The notes: generated by a model not told the origin, from the letters alone. Shown: positions 44,569-53,560, counted from the stretch's first letter. The stretch: 64,000 nucleotides of DNA from Anaerosolibacter carboniphilus (GCF_014205875.1 NZ_JACHEN010000026.1:1-64000), one strand, 5' to 3'. Program-made: numbers and translations.

Positions 44569-44614
44569 GTTCATTCATCCTTACCAAAATGTAATATTTT
44601 AAAAATTAAAATTA

Positions 44615-44643
44615 ATTATATTGAATGATTTTTGTTTTGTCAA
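44615..44643 (-). promoter_or_regulatory. Consensus promoter of the aro operon
   Basis: On the minus strand TTGACA (44638-44643), a 17-base spacer and TATAAT (44615-44620): a perfect sigma-A consensus, about 45 bases before the leader-peptide start. Confidence 0.88.
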
Positions 44644-44772
44644 CGGTAAAATTTCTCTATGGGTATTTATTTCATTATTTTGTCCTGATCTTTATTATTT
44701 ATTCTATATTCTTGTAGTATACTAATTATGCGCTTTGGGCTGGTTATGTGACGCTTCGATCAAATAATTTTC

Positions 44773-44801
44773 TTGACAATATTTTGAATGTTATATATAT
44801 T
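44773..44801 (+). promoter_or_regulatory. Promoter of tyrA-pheA
   Basis: TTGACA (44773-44778), 17 bases, TATATT (44796-44801), 53 bases before the tyrA ATG and divergent from the aro promoter. Confidence 0.8.
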
Positions 44802-44802
44802 C

Positions 44803-44824
44803 TTTTTTATATCTAGCAGGAAAT
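44803..44824 (+). repeat. 22-nt intergenic repeat, copy 2
   Basis: Identical to 6593-6614 (Ts then ATATCTAGCAGGAAAT). Here it begins right after the -10 box, so it would form the start of the tyrA transcript. Confidence 0.6.
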
Positions 44825-44854
44825 GATAAGATTGGCGATAGGGGAGTGAACAAA

Positions 44855-45964
44855 ATGGAGAACTTTAGCAAAATTTGTATTGTAGGACTGGGCTTAATGG
44901 GGGGATCTATGGGGCTTGGATTAAAACAGAAAGGCTTTCGTGGGCAAATTATTGGCTATGATCTATCCAATGAATCTATGCTAGATGCCAAAACTTTGGG
45001 TGCCATAGATGTGATTGCTGAAAATATGGAGCAGGCCGTCGCGGATGCTCAGTTGGTTGTTATAGCTGTTCCAATCGGTTACTATGTTCAAGTTTTAAAA
45101 GAAGTGTCCTTCCATATTCGTGAAGGCACTATCATTACTGATGTTGGAAGTGTAAAGAGCTATGTTTCCAAAATTGCTAAAGCCTATCTTCCTGAAAACA
45201 TCTCTTTTGTGGGCGGTCATCCCATGGCTGGTTCCGAAAAAGATGGCATCAAGGCTGCAAATCCTTTTTTGTATGAAAATGCTTATTATTTTCTGACGCC
45301 TGCTGCTGATACTGCAAAGGGCGACATACAAAAATTAGAAAACGTGGTGAAAATGTTAGGCGCTTATCCTGTTGTGATTTCATGTGAAGAACATGATCAA
45401 ATCGTTTCTCAAATAAGCCATTTGCCACATTTTGTGGCTGTCGTTTTAGTAAACATGGTTACGCAAAATTATGGCATCTCTTATTTGCCTTTTGTTGGAG
45501 GAGGATTCCGGGATACAACAAGAATTGCTTCGGGAAATCCTGCCATGTGGAAGGATATCTTTTTCTTTAATAGAGATAAATTGCTGCAGGGGATCGTAAA
45601 CCTAGAGGAAAGTGTAACAGAATTAAAAGAAATGATTATCAATGATCAGGAAGAAGCGGTGTTGGAATACCTAAAAAACGCAAAGCTGATTCGAGACAGT
45701 ATTCCTCGTCATGGGCAAGGCTATATGGCACCTCTTTACGAAATTATCGTAAGTGTGGAGGATCGTCCAGGTGTCTTAGGAGAATTGACACAACTGGTGG
45801 GCGCAAACCACATTAATATTAAAGAGATCGAAATTCTTCATTCGAGACAGGAAGAGCAGGGGGCTGTTCGGCTAGCATTTGAAACTTGTAGTGATCAGAA
45901 AAGGGCTTTAGAGATATTAAAAGACAGTGGATTTTCTTTAACATTTTGTAAGGATAAAGAATAG
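44855..45964 (+). CDS. tyrA: Prephenate dehydrogenase with ACT domain
   Basis: A 369-residue enzyme converting prephenate to 4-hydroxyphenylpyruvate with NAD(P)+. The dinucleotide motif VGLGLMGGSMGLGL opens it; TDVGSVK, GGHPMAGSEKDG and ISHLPHFVA are family signatures. A C-terminal ACT domain (about 295-369, YEIIVSVEDRPGVLGELTQL) probably mediates tyrosine feedback. The ATG at 44855 follows GGGGAG by eight bases. Starts a two-gene operon with pheA. Confidence 0.94.
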   Translation: MENFSKICIVGLGLMGGSMGLGLKQKGFRGQIIGYDLSNESMLDAKTLGAIDVIAENMEQAVADAQLVVIAVPIGYYVQVLKEVSFHIREGTIITDVGSVKSYVSKIAKAYLPENISFVGGHPMAGSEKDGIKAANPFLYENAYYFLTPAADTAKGDIQKLENVVKMLGAYPVVISCEEHDQIVSQISHLPHFVAVVLVNMVTQNYGISYLPFVGGGFRDTTRIASGNPAMWKDIFFFNRDKLLQGIVNLEESVTELKEMIINDQEEAVLEYLKNAKLIRDSIPRHGQGYMAPLYEIIVSVEDRPGVLGELTQLVGANHINIKEIEILHSRQEEQGAVRLAFETCSDQKRALEILKDSGFSLTFCKDKE

Positions 45965-46019
45965 GTATATAGCAAATTTCGTTTCGATAGGCTGATATTT
46001 TCTATATGGAGGGGGAAAA

Positions 46020-46853
46020 ATGAAACTTGGATATTTAGGACCGAAGGGTTCCTATAGCTATGAGGCTGCCTTATCCTACCAAACCCATGCATTACACCTT
46101 GGTTTTAAAACCTTTTATGAGATTATTCAAAGCGTGGAGGATGGAATGATTGATATCGGTATTCTACCGATTGAAAATTCTACAGAAGGAGCCGTTAATT
46201 CTGTTATGGATGGATTGTTGAGAACAAGTCGTGCAAAAATCACTGGAGAACTTGTTCTTCCCATCGTGCACAATCTTCTAGGGACGGATAAAAGCATAGA
46301 AGAAATTCGCTATGTTTATTCCCACCCCCAGGCAATAGAGCAGTGTAGAGAATACTTTCGCATAAATCATCCCAACATGATGCTACTATCTTGTGAAAGC
46401 TCTGCTACAGCATGTGTTCTTGCCAAAGAAAAAGGCAGTGGCTATGGGGCCATTTCCAGCAAAACGGCAGCGGAGATTTATGAATTGGATATCCTTGGGG
46501 AAGCTATCCAAGACAATTCCTTTAATCAGACACGATTTGTTGCGATCAGTCAAGAGGACGAAGTGATTACGAATCAAATATGCAAGACTTCCATTGCTTT
46601 TTCTTTTCATAATGATTCTCCAGGCAGCTTGTATGCTGTTTTAAAAGAATTTGCAGTGGAAAGCATAAACCTAACAAGAATTGAATCCCGTCCTGCAAAG
46701 GCTGAACTGGGAAAATACATCTTTTATATCGATCTCTGCGGACATCAAGATGACCCTGAGATTCGTAAAGTGTTATCCAACATTCAAAGGATTACCAATT
46801 TCTTCAAAATCTTTGGTTCCTATCCGGTTTTCACGAAACAAGCGAGATTTTAG
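46020..46853 (+). CDS. pheA: Prephenate dehydratase
   Basis: A 277-residue enzyme that makes phenylpyruvate from prephenate. It opens YLGPKGSYSYEAAL; PIENSTEGAVNSVMDGL and the catalytic TRF motif (NQTRFVAIS) are present. The C-terminal ACT domain contains LTRIESRPAK, the ESRP phenylalanine-binding motif. No chorismate mutase is fused here; that domain is on aroK. TGGAGGGGG lies before the ATG, 55 bases after tyrA. Confidence 0.95.
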   Translation: MKLGYLGPKGSYSYEAALSYQTHALHLGFKTFYEIIQSVEDGMIDIGILPIENSTEGAVNSVMDGLLRTSRAKITGELVLPIVHNLLGTDKSIEEIRYVYSHPQAIEQCREYFRINHPNMMLLSCESSATACVLAKEKGSGYGAISSKTAAEIYELDILGEAIQDNSFNQTRFVAISQEDEVITNQICKTSIAFSFHNDSPGSLYAVLKEFAVESINLTRIESRPAKAELGKYIFYIDLCGHQDDPEIRKVLSNIQRITNFFKIFGSYPVFTKQARF

Positions 46854-46861
46854 ATATAAAA

Positions 46862-46899
46862 AATGAAACCATCATACGATGTTCGTGATGGTTTCATTG
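46862..46899 (+). terminator. Terminator after pheA
   Basis: AATGAAACCATCA pairs perfectly with TGATGGTTTCATT (46886-46898) just past the pheA stop. The T-run is weak. Confidence 0.65.
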
Positions 46900-46997
46900 T
46901 AAGCATCTACTGGATAAATTTTATTTTCGCAATCTGCGTAAGTTCTATCTATCCTTTACTTTTGGCCGAGCTGAAAGAATAAAAAAAGCAAGGGACG

Positions 46998-47138
46998 TTA
47001 GGCGATGTGATTGAGAAACTCTTTTCTTTGTTTTGTTAATTCTTCATATTGTGTTTCATTAATTTTCCCTTCGGTGAGCATTAAATCGCACAGGGTAATA
47101 TAGTCTTCAATCACAGTAATCAATATTTTCTCTAGCAT
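46998..47138 (-). CDS. 46-residue small protein
   Basis: A short frame with GGAGG eight bases before its ATG. The peptide (MLEKILITVIEDYITLCD, then LMLTEGKINETQYEEL) looks like two helices and ends in a charged stretch. The LxxEGKIxExxYEEL pattern resembles SHOCT-type short helical domains, but it is too short to assign. It lies downstream of the carboxyltransferase terminator and is probably a separate unit. Confidence 0.5.
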   Translation of the reverse strand: MLEKILITVIEDYITLCDLMLTEGKINETQYEELTKQRKEFLNHIA

Positions 47139-47282
47139 GCTGATAACCTCCATTTTTAGCAATAATGATTGATTTTATGGATAAATAATATAATAACACT
47201 AGAATATACGTGAAAAGAAAAAAGTTTTGGTACTATATTCCTATAAAAAAATAAAAATATTGGGACCATTCTCATGTAAAGA

Positions 47283-47322
47283 AATAAAATAAAACCACCA
47301 CCCATGTAAGGATGATGGTTTT
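47283..47322 (-). terminator. Terminator of the carboxyltransferase gene
   Basis: On the minus strand AAAACCATCA pairs with TGGTGGTTTT (one G-U pair) and runs into TATTTTATTT, directly after the stop of the gene at 47334. Confidence 0.7.
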
Positions 47323-47333
47323 TATTGCATATT

Positions 47334-48731
47334 CTATACGGGATAGGTATTTTGGTCTTTATCCACATAATTACTGTCTATCTTATACTTTTGAGCTTGA
47401 CGATACTTGAAATACTCTATCGCTACCTGAGGGAATAAGGCATAGGATAACACATCTTCTTCCTGTTCCAGATATTCCTTCATCTCATTGCGGATGTTTT
47501 CCAGTTGTGGTGGGATAAGATCTGCTGGTCTACAGGTGATAACTTCTTCGTCTCCAATGATTTTTTTACGAATTTCTTCCGATATCTCAACGGTGGTTTT
47601 GCCATATTCACCCTTTACATAGGCCTTGATTTCCTTTGGCACCATCTTGTATCTTTCTCCTAGCACCACGTTGAACACGGCCTGGGTTCCTACCATCTGG
47701 CTCATAGGTGTTACCAAAGGTGGGTAGCCTAGATCTTCCCGTACTCTAGGAACTTCTTTTAACACTTCTTCATATTTATCCACGGCATTTTGCATCTTCA
47801 ATTGGGATACCAAGTTTGAAAGCATGCCGCCAGGCACTTGATATACTAGGGCATTTACATCAACACCCAGCACTTTTGGATCTAATTGTTTACTTTCAAG
47901 GTATTTATCCCGAATTGGTCTGAAATGCTCTGCGATTTCATTTAGGGTCTGTAAGCTTAATCCTGTATCATATTCTGTTCCTTGTAGGGTTGCAACCAAT
48001 GGTTCTGTAGGTGGTTGAGAGGTTCCCAATGCCATGGGCGAGATGGCGCAATCCACCACATCAATGCCTGCTTCGATGGCTTTTAGGTAGGTCATGGACG
48101 CCATGCCGCTGGTATAATGGGTGTGGAGTTGGATTGGTACCTTTACCGTATTTTTTAGCTTAGATATCAATTCGTAGGCATAATAAGGGGTCAGTATGCC
48201 TGACATATCTTTGACACAAATAGAATCAGCTCCCATGTCTTCCATCTGCTTTGCTATCTTTAAATAAAGATCTGTGTTATGGACAGGGCTAATGGTATAG
48301 GAGATGGCTGCCTGGGCATGACCACCCTCTTTTTTTGTTGTCTTTAAGGCCACCTCTAGGTTTCTTACATCATTTAATGCGTCAAAGATTCGGATAATAT
48401 CAATGCCATTGGCGATAGCTTTTTTGACAAACTCAGAAACAACATCATCGGCATAGTGTTTATATCCAAGAAGGTTTTGTCCTCTTAATAGCATTTGAAG
48501 CTTTGTATTTTTTACAGTTTTTCGAATCATTCTTAATCTTTCCCATGGATCTTCACTTAAAAATCTTAAGGATGAATCAAAGGTAGCTCCTCCCCACATT
48601 TCGAGGGAATGATAACCTACTTTATCAAGGGTTTCTAAAATTGGAGTCATTTCTTCCGTTTTCATTCTTGTTGCGATTAATGACTGATGAGCATCTCTCA
48701 AAACAGTCTCAGTTATCCTTATCTGTTTCAT
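47334..48731 (-). CDS. oadA: Oxaloacetate decarboxylase alpha-type carboxyltransferase (no biotin domain)
   Basis: A 465-residue carboxyltransferase of the OadA / pyruvate carboxylase B family: RDAHQSLIATRM, MWGGATFDSSLRFL, RIFDALNDVRN, CVKDMSGILTPY and the metal HTH in QLHTHYTSGMAS are all visible. It moves CO2 between oxaloacetate/pyruvate and biotin. The family usually ends with a biotinyl domain (MKM); this one stops before that, so a separate biotin carrier is needed. The ATG at 48731 has GGAGGG eight bases upstream. No decarboxylase beta subunit is nearby. Confidence 0.85.
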   Translation of the reverse strand: MKQIRITETVLRDAHQSLIATRMKTEEMTPILETLDKVGYHSLEMWGGATFDSSLRFLSEDPWERLRMIRKTVKNTKLQMLLRGQNLLGYKHYADDVVSEFVKKAIANGIDIIRIFDALNDVRNLEVALKTTKKEGGHAQAAISYTISPVHNTDLYLKIAKQMEDMGADSICVKDMSGILTPYYAYELISKLKNTVKVPIQLHTHYTSGMASMTYLKAIEAGIDVVDCAISPMALGTSQPPTEPLVATLQGTEYDTGLSLQTLNEIAEHFRPIRDKYLESKQLDPKVLGVDVNALVYQVPGGMLSNLVSQLKMQNAVDKYEEVLKEVPRVREDLGYPPLVTPMSQMVGTQAVFNVVLGERYKMVPKEIKAYVKGEYGKTTVEISEEIRKKIIGDEEVITCRPADLIPPQLENIRNEMKEYLEQEEDVLSYALFPQVAIEYFKYRQAQKYKIDSNYVDKDQNTYPV

Positions 48732-48812
48732 CAAACTTCCCTCCTATAACATAATGATATGTATTTCTAGTGTTAGCAAAAAATCGTTTTCCCAAAAATA
48801 AACTACTATATA

Positions 48813-48921
48813 CAATTATGATTTTATAGAAAATAGAAATGTATGTACATGGCGTATATAAATTGTTACAATGAAAATATCTTAATATAAAATGAAAATA
48901 CTGAGTATTTCTTTATTTTTT
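48813..48921. promoter_or_regulatory. Duplicated intergenic element A (upstream of lrp and oadA)
   Basis: This 109-base AT-rich stretch resembles the one at 50831-50939 along its whole length: both start CAATTAT(A/G)ATTTTATA, share ATAGAAAT and ATGTACA, and end GT(A)TTTCTTTATTTTTT. Each lies between a leftward metabolic gene and a rightward gene. A binding region for the neighbouring Lrp/AsnC regulator is the simplest reading. Confidence 0.55.
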
Positions 48922-48937
48922 TAAGGGGGGCATTTCT

Positions 48938-49369
48938 ATGGATTATACTGACTATAAAATTATTGAAATATTGCAAAAAGATGGAAGAATTTCTATGAAA
49001 GACTTGGGAAAAGCTGTGAATATGACTTCTCCAGCAGTAGCGGAAAGGGTAAGAAAGCTGGAAGAAAGCGGCGTTATTTCAGGATACAAGGCCATCATCG
49101 CTCCCGGAAAATTAAATAAAAACATCATGGCCTTTATCAGCGTAGGGCTTGCACCGGAAAATTATCAAGCTTTCATCGACTATGCAGAGAAAAATGAAAA
49201 AATCATTGAATGCCACCACGTGACGGGTGGGGTGAGTGTAATCATAAAAGTTCTTACAGAAAACATGAGCGATCTTAAAAATCTGATTGATGAAATTAAG
49301 AAAAAAGGAAGCACTCAGACTTCTGTGATCCTTTCCAGTCCCATAGAATCCAAACTCATAAGAAAGTAA
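48938..49369 (+). CDS. Lrp/AsnC-family transcription regulator
   Basis: A 143-residue regulator. Residues 1-55 form the helix-turn-helix (DGRISMKDLGKAVNMTSPAVAERVRKL); residues 65-140 form the RAM effector-binding domain (FISVGLAPENYQAF, ECHHVTGGVSVIIKV). Such proteins sense amino acids and form octamers on DNA. AAGGGGGG precedes the ATG. Its neighbours, an aminotransferase and a carboxyltransferase making or using oxaloacetate, suggest control of aspartate-family metabolism. Confidence 0.92.
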   Translation: MDYTDYKIIEILQKDGRISMKDLGKAVNMTSPAVAERVRKLEESGVISGYKAIIAPGKLNKNIMAFISVGLAPENYQAFIDYAEKNEKIIECHHVTGGVSVIIKVLTENMSDLKNLIDEIKKKGSTQTSVILSSPIESKLIRK

Positions 49370-49392
49370 GTCTCTATAGAATCAGCATAAAA

Positions 49393-49461
49393 AAGAGGTT
49401 TTATTTCTTTCCAGTGAAGCTTTGCTTACTAGAAAGAAGTGAAACCTCTTCGCGTCTTTTT
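49393..49461 (+). terminator. Terminator after the Lrp gene
   Basis: AAGAGGTTT (49393-49401) pairs with AAACCTCTT (49442-49450), with an inner TTTCTTTC/GAAAGAA stem, followed by a T-rich CGCGTCTTTTT tail. Confidence 0.75.
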
Positions 49462-49511
49462 ACAAAAAATCTCGAAATATGAATGTATGATTATAGAATC
49501 CAGATAAAGGT

Positions 49512-50705
49512 CTAAGCCAGTGTAACCGCTTCTTCAATTCGTCTTAATCCTTCTTTTATATTATCAAGAGAAGTGGCATAGGATAGTCTTACATAATCAT
49601 CCGAGCCAAAGCCAGCACCTGGAATAACAGCTACTTTGACAGAATCCAACAAGTACTCAGCGAAATCAATAGAGCTTGTAATTCGTCGACCATTTAAAAC
49701 CTGTCCAAACAATTTTGATATATTGACCATCACATAAAAAGCACCTTCAGGCTTTCTACAGGATAAATTAGGAATAGAATTAATCTTGTCTACCATATAA
49801 TCTCTTCTGGTAGAAAATGCATCCTTCATTTCTTGAATCGCTTTTTTATCACCTTTAAGGGCGGCGATGCTTGCATATTGAGCAATTGTATTTGGATTTG
49901 AAGTGGCATGGCTTTGGATATTTTTCATGATTTGAGCGATCTCTTTGCTGGAAGCGGTATATCCGATTCTCCAGCCTGTCATGGCATAAGCTTTTGACAT
50001 TCCGTTGACTACGATGGTAAGATTTTTAATCTCTTCTCCTAGAGAAGCGATACTGACATGCTCTCCTTCATAGATCAATTCTTCATATATTTCATCGGAT
50101 ATTACATAAAAGTCATGTTTTACAGCCAGCTTTGCGATTTCCATTAAATCGTTTTTTGTATATACGGTTCCTGTGGGGTTATTTGGGCTATTTACAATGA
50201 TAGCTTTGGTTTTTGGCGTAATCGCTTTCTCTAATTTCTGAATATCATATTTGAAACCGTTGGATTCAGGCGTTTCTACCAATATGGGGGTAGCATCTGC
50301 CAGCTTCACCAGTTCAGGATAACTTACCCAGTAAGGATTCGGAACGATGACCTCATCTCCTGGATTGCAAATTGCTTGAAGTGCATTGAAGAGAGAGTGC
50401 TTGGCACCATTGGAAACAACAATTTCTTCAGCGGTATAGGGCAAATGGTTATCTTTTAATAATTTATCGCATATGGCTTTTTTCAACTCAGGTAAACCTG
50501 AAGAATCTGTATAGCCTGTAAAGCCCTTTTCAATGGCATCAACAGCGGCATCGCTGATATGCTTGGGCGTTTTAAAATCTGGTTCACCAGCGCCAAAACT
50601 AACCACGTCAATACCTTCTGCCTTCATTTTTTTTGCCTTTGCTGTTATGGCTAATGTAACGGAGGTAGATATGTTCCTATTTTTTGTTGATAAAGATTTG
50701 GTCAT
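49512..50705 (-). CDS. aspB: Aspartate-type aminotransferase
   Basis: A 397-residue PLP-dependent class I aminotransferase of the AspB type. It shows VSFGAGEPDFKTP, GYTDSSGLPELKKAI, NSPNNPTGTVY, the YxISDEIYEELIYEG loop, the PLP-lysine in GMSKAYAMTGWRIGY and the terminal Arg in VRLSYATS. It converts oxaloacetate and glutamate to aspartate, or serves other acids including aromatic 2-oxo acids. The ATG at 50705 follows AAGGGG; the longer reading to 50852 is not used. Confidence 0.93.
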   Translation of the reverse strand: MTKSLSTKNRNISTSVTLAITAKAKKMKAEGIDVVSFGAGEPDFKTPKHISDAAVDAIEKGFTGYTDSSGLPELKKAICDKLLKDNHLPYTAEEIVVSNGAKHSLFNALQAICNPGDEVIVPNPYWVSYPELVKLADATPILVETPESNGFKYDIQKLEKAITPKTKAIIVNSPNNPTGTVYTKNDLMEIAKLAVKHDFYVISDEIYEELIYEGEHVSIASLGEEIKNLTIVVNGMSKAYAMTGWRIGYTASSKEIAQIMKNIQSHATSNPNTIAQYASIAALKGDKKAIQEMKDAFSTRRDYMVDKINSIPNLSCRKPEGAFYVMVNISKLFGQVLNGRRITSSIDFAEYLLDSVKVAVIPGAGFGSDDYVRLSYATSLDNIKEGLRRIEEAVTLA

Positions 50706-50830
50706 AGTATTAAACCCCTTTCCTAACTTGTTCAAGACAATAAATTTCTCTGTGACAGCAATGATTGGTAAATAAGAGATAAAACTAGTATAAATGATGG
50801 AAGCGTTTGCAAGGTAGATATTTCTTCTTT

Positions 50831-50939
50831 CAATTATAATTTTATATAACATAGAAATAGATGTACACGGAATAGATAAATTATTATCAGTAAAACACTT
50901 TAAGTAAATACCTAAATCAGGGACGTTTCTTTATTTTTT
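50831..50939. promoter_or_regulatory. Duplicated intergenic element B (upstream of aspB and plsC)
   Basis: The partner of 48813-48921, similar over about 109 bases despite serving different genes. It is positioned between divergent aspB and plsC. Confidence 0.55.
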
Positions 50940-51044
50940 AAAAGGCCAGGAGAATATAATCTACTGGGAAAGTGGCTTGTAAAAATTAGACAAAATGATA
51001 TAGAATATAAGAGAGAATTGTAAAACTTTTTGATGGGGTGGGTT

Positions 51045-51776
51045 ATGGTTAAGACAGTCATATGGTTTATTTATTTTGGGATTTATTTGCTAGGGACAGT
51101 ACCAGCTCTGATAAAGGTGAAGAGACTGGATCAGCAGGGACGTATTCCAGAAAGGGATAGGATCATTTATGAAACAGCTCAACGATGGGCCCAGCGTTTG
51201 GTGAATCTTACGGGAGCTCGTATTCAAGTAATAGGAAAAGAAAATATACCTGCAGAAGGACCTGTACTTTTTGTCAGCAACCATCAAGGTAATTTCGACA
51301 TTCCTATTCTTTTGGGATTTATTGACAAACCGAAGGCATTTATTGCAAAAAAGGAATTGAAAAAGATTCCAATCCTCTGTACTTGGATGGAATATATGCA
51401 GTGTGTATTTATTGATCGAGGAGATCCTCGACAATCTTTAAAAGCGATTAATAGGGGTGCCGAATTATTAAAGGAAGGATATTCCCAGGTGATTTTTCCT
51501 GAAGGCACGAGAAGTGAAGATGGCACCATGGGAGAATTTAAGCCAGGAAGCTTAAAGCTGGCATTAAAAGCCAAGGTACCCATCATTCCAGTTACCATTA
51601 AGGGTGCCTATGACATGATGCCAAAGGGTGAGTGGAAGATTAGGGCAGCGAAGGTAGAAGTGATTATATCGCCAGCTGTTCTAACAGAAAATCTCTCCAT
51701 GAAGGAATCAAATGAACTGACAGAGAATGTGAAAAATATCATTGAAAGCAATCTCGACTATGCTTATAAACATTAA
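51045..51776 (+). CDS. plsC: 1-acyl-sn-glycerol-3-phosphate acyltransferase
   Basis: A 243-residue PlsC that acylates lysophosphatidic acid to phosphatidic acid at the membrane. It has one N-terminal membrane segment (VIWFIYFGIYLLGTV), the catalytic NHxxxxD motif (SNHQGNFDIPIL) near residue 75 and the FPEGTRS glycerol-phosphate motif near 155. The ATG at 51045 has GGGGTGG just upstream; earlier starts at 51030 and 51033 lack a ribosome site. Confidence 0.93.
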   Translation: MVKTVIWFIYFGIYLLGTVPALIKVKRLDQQGRIPERDRIIYETAQRWAQRLVNLTGARIQVIGKENIPAEGPVLFVSNHQGNFDIPILLGFIDKPKAFIAKKELKKIPILCTWMEYMQCVFIDRGDPRQSLKAINRGAELLKEGYSQVIFPEGTRSEDGTMGEFKPGSLKLALKAKVPIIPVTIKGAYDMMPKGEWKIRAAKVEVIISPAVLTENLSMKESNELTENVKNIIESNLDYAYKH

Positions 51777-51804
51777 AAGGTACAATAACTTCCCTAAAAT
51801 ACAT

Positions 51805-51853
51805 ATAGAAAGAGCCCTAAGTAGACTTTTATGTACTTTAGGGCTCTTTCTAT
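51805..51853. terminator. Bidirectional terminator
   Basis: ATAGAAAGAGCCCTAA pairs with TTAGGGCTCTTTCTAT (51838-51853) between convergent plsC and the stalk-domain protein. Confidence 0.75.
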
Positions 51854-51865
51854 AATAATGGGAAA

Positions 51866-53560
51866 TCACTGTAACATTTTCTGGAATTCCTCAAGGTTTC
51901 GAATATCATCAAAGGCTTCATCTATTTTGATATACTCTATATTTTCAGGATTAAGCTGAATTGCTTTATCAAGTGATTGGATAGCTTCTTGATCTCGATC
52001 TAATTTTACTAAAATCATGGCCTTGATATAGTGAGCATAATCATCAGTAGGGTCTACAGCCAGCGCTTCATCAATAAATTCCAAGGCGTCTTCATATTCC
52101 TCGTCATAATAGGAATAGAAAGCATTTTCTATGTCGGAAGTATCTGAATCGGTGAAGGTGGATAGATCATTATTGTCTACATACTGATAGGAAGAACGGG
52201 AAATTACTTCATCCTTCCCAGGCATTTGAATAGGCGGTTGTATCCCATTTACGTTGCGCCTATTGGTGTTTCCGTCAATCTTCAAGCTAAATGAGGAACC
52301 ATCTTGTGGATTTACAAAGTTCATATCAAGGTAAAGACTTTCTCCAACCAAAACATCATTCTGAATTGTAGTTTCTGACTTTAAATCAAATCTGAAAAGA
52401 CTTTCTATTTCTTTAAGCTCCATAAGTTCAGATAAATTGAAGCTAATCTCTTTATCAGATAAACTGCTAAGACTTACAATAAAGCCTAAGATATCATTTT
52501 TGTTTAAGCTGTATTCGTAGACCTTCGTAGATCCCTTTGTCTGCTTTAATTTAAAATTATCACTGTCTACAAGCTTTATAAAGCTTTCAAAGATCACATT
52601 CATTTCATGGAAGGTATTGACATTTAAGTTTATATTTCCAGTCTTGTATAGTGCAGTTAGGTTGAGGGTCTGGTTTTGGTTCTGAAGATCCTTCAAGTCT
52701 TGATAGCTGGTTACATTGGGAATATCTAGCTCATCATAATCAAATGACAACCATTTGTCACCAATGGAATAGCCGTATTCTTCGGCTTTTTTAAATAGGC
52801 TGGACTTTACATAAATATTTTCATTATCAAATTTCAAATTGAAAGAGATATTCTCATAGTCCTTCAAGTCTATATCACTGCCCAACATTCCCTGTAAATG
52901 GATGAGAGCATCTAAGGCGCCGCTATTTTCACTCAACTGTCCTTTGATATCAGCTTTTGCAGAAAGATCGATATCTTCTTCATAAGGAAGATCGGTGAAC
53001 TTTAAATACATATTATATAAGGCTTCTACTTCTCCTGTATTCATGGTGGCGTACTTTTTCATAGCGAATTCGTAGAAAATAGGAGCTTTTGTATGAAGTT
53101 GTTCTAAGAAATAGTCACCGTCGATGATAACTACAGTTTTTGCTTCTTGATCCCAATCAACAAGAGCATTGAATGCCTCAGAAATTAATCTTAGGGGCAC
53201 ATACGTTTTATCTCCTTTGATGAACGGGGGAGCCTGAGCAGTAATCTCACTGATTTTGCCATCCTTATTTAAGATTACATTGGTTGTATTAATCGTTAAG
53301 GATAGACTGCTGGTATCTTCTGTAACGATGATGGTTTTGGTGTCTTTTTTCCATTGGACAGATGCACCTAGGGCTTCGGCAATATCTCTAATTGGAACGA
53401 AGGTGCTCCCTTCAATAACGATTGGGGATTCAGAGAGATTTAAGAATTGTCCATTAAGCTGTACGCTAATATTGCTACCTGTAGCGCCTTCTCCATAGGC
53501 AGGGACAAATAAAGAAAACATGAATATGAGGGTCATCATTGCAACTAGTTTTTTTTTCAT
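51866..53560 (-). CDS. Secreted copper-amine-oxidase-N (stalk) domain protein with TPR repeats
   Basis: A 564-residue exported protein. A signal peptide (KKKLVAMMTLIFMFSLFVPAYG) is followed by a stalk domain of the Cu_amine_oxidN1 type at about 28-140 (VQLNGQFLNLSESPIVIEG, TFVPIRDIAEALGASVQW, YVPLRLISEAFNALVDWD). The middle (about 150-450) is not recognised. The end has two TPR units (YEDALEFIDEALAVDPTDDYAHYI, DQEAIQSLDKAIQLNPEN). The ATG at 53560 follows AGGAGG. A c-di-GMP-I riboswitch lies upstream, so it is likely a surface protein tied to the motile/sessile switch. Confidence 0.85.
   Translation of the reverse strand: MKKKLVAMMTLIFMFSLFVPAYGEGATGSNISVQLNGQFLNLSESPIVIEGSTFVPIRDIAEALGASVQWKKDTKTIIVTEDTSSLSLTINTTNVILNKDGKISEITAQAPPFIKGDKTYVPLRLISEAFNALVDWDQEAKTVVIIDGDYFLEQLHTKAPIFYEFAMKKYATMNTGEVEALYNMYLKFTDLPYEEDIDLSAKADIKGQLSENSGALDALIHLQGMLGSDIDLKDYENISFNLKFDNENIYVKSSLFKKAEEYGYSIGDKWLSFDYDELDIPNVTSYQDLKDLQNQNQTLNLTALYKTGNINLNVNTFHEMNVIFESFIKLVDSDNFKLKQTKGSTKVYEYSLNKNDILGFIVSLSSLSDKEISFNLSELMELKEIESLFRFDLKSETTIQNDVLVGESLYLDMNFVNPQDGSSFSLKIDGNTNRRNVNGIQPPIQMPGKDEVISRSSYQYVDNNDLSTFTDSDTSDIENAFYSYYDEEYEDALEFIDEALAVDPTDDYAHYIKAMILVKLDRDQEAIQSLDKAIQLNPENIEYIKIDEAFDDIRNLEEFQKMLQ

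Noticed and set aside
44345..44600. T-box riboswitch before aroF
   Set aside because: No T-box sequence (AGGGTGGNACCGCG) is present; the translated aromatic-rich frame explains the leader.
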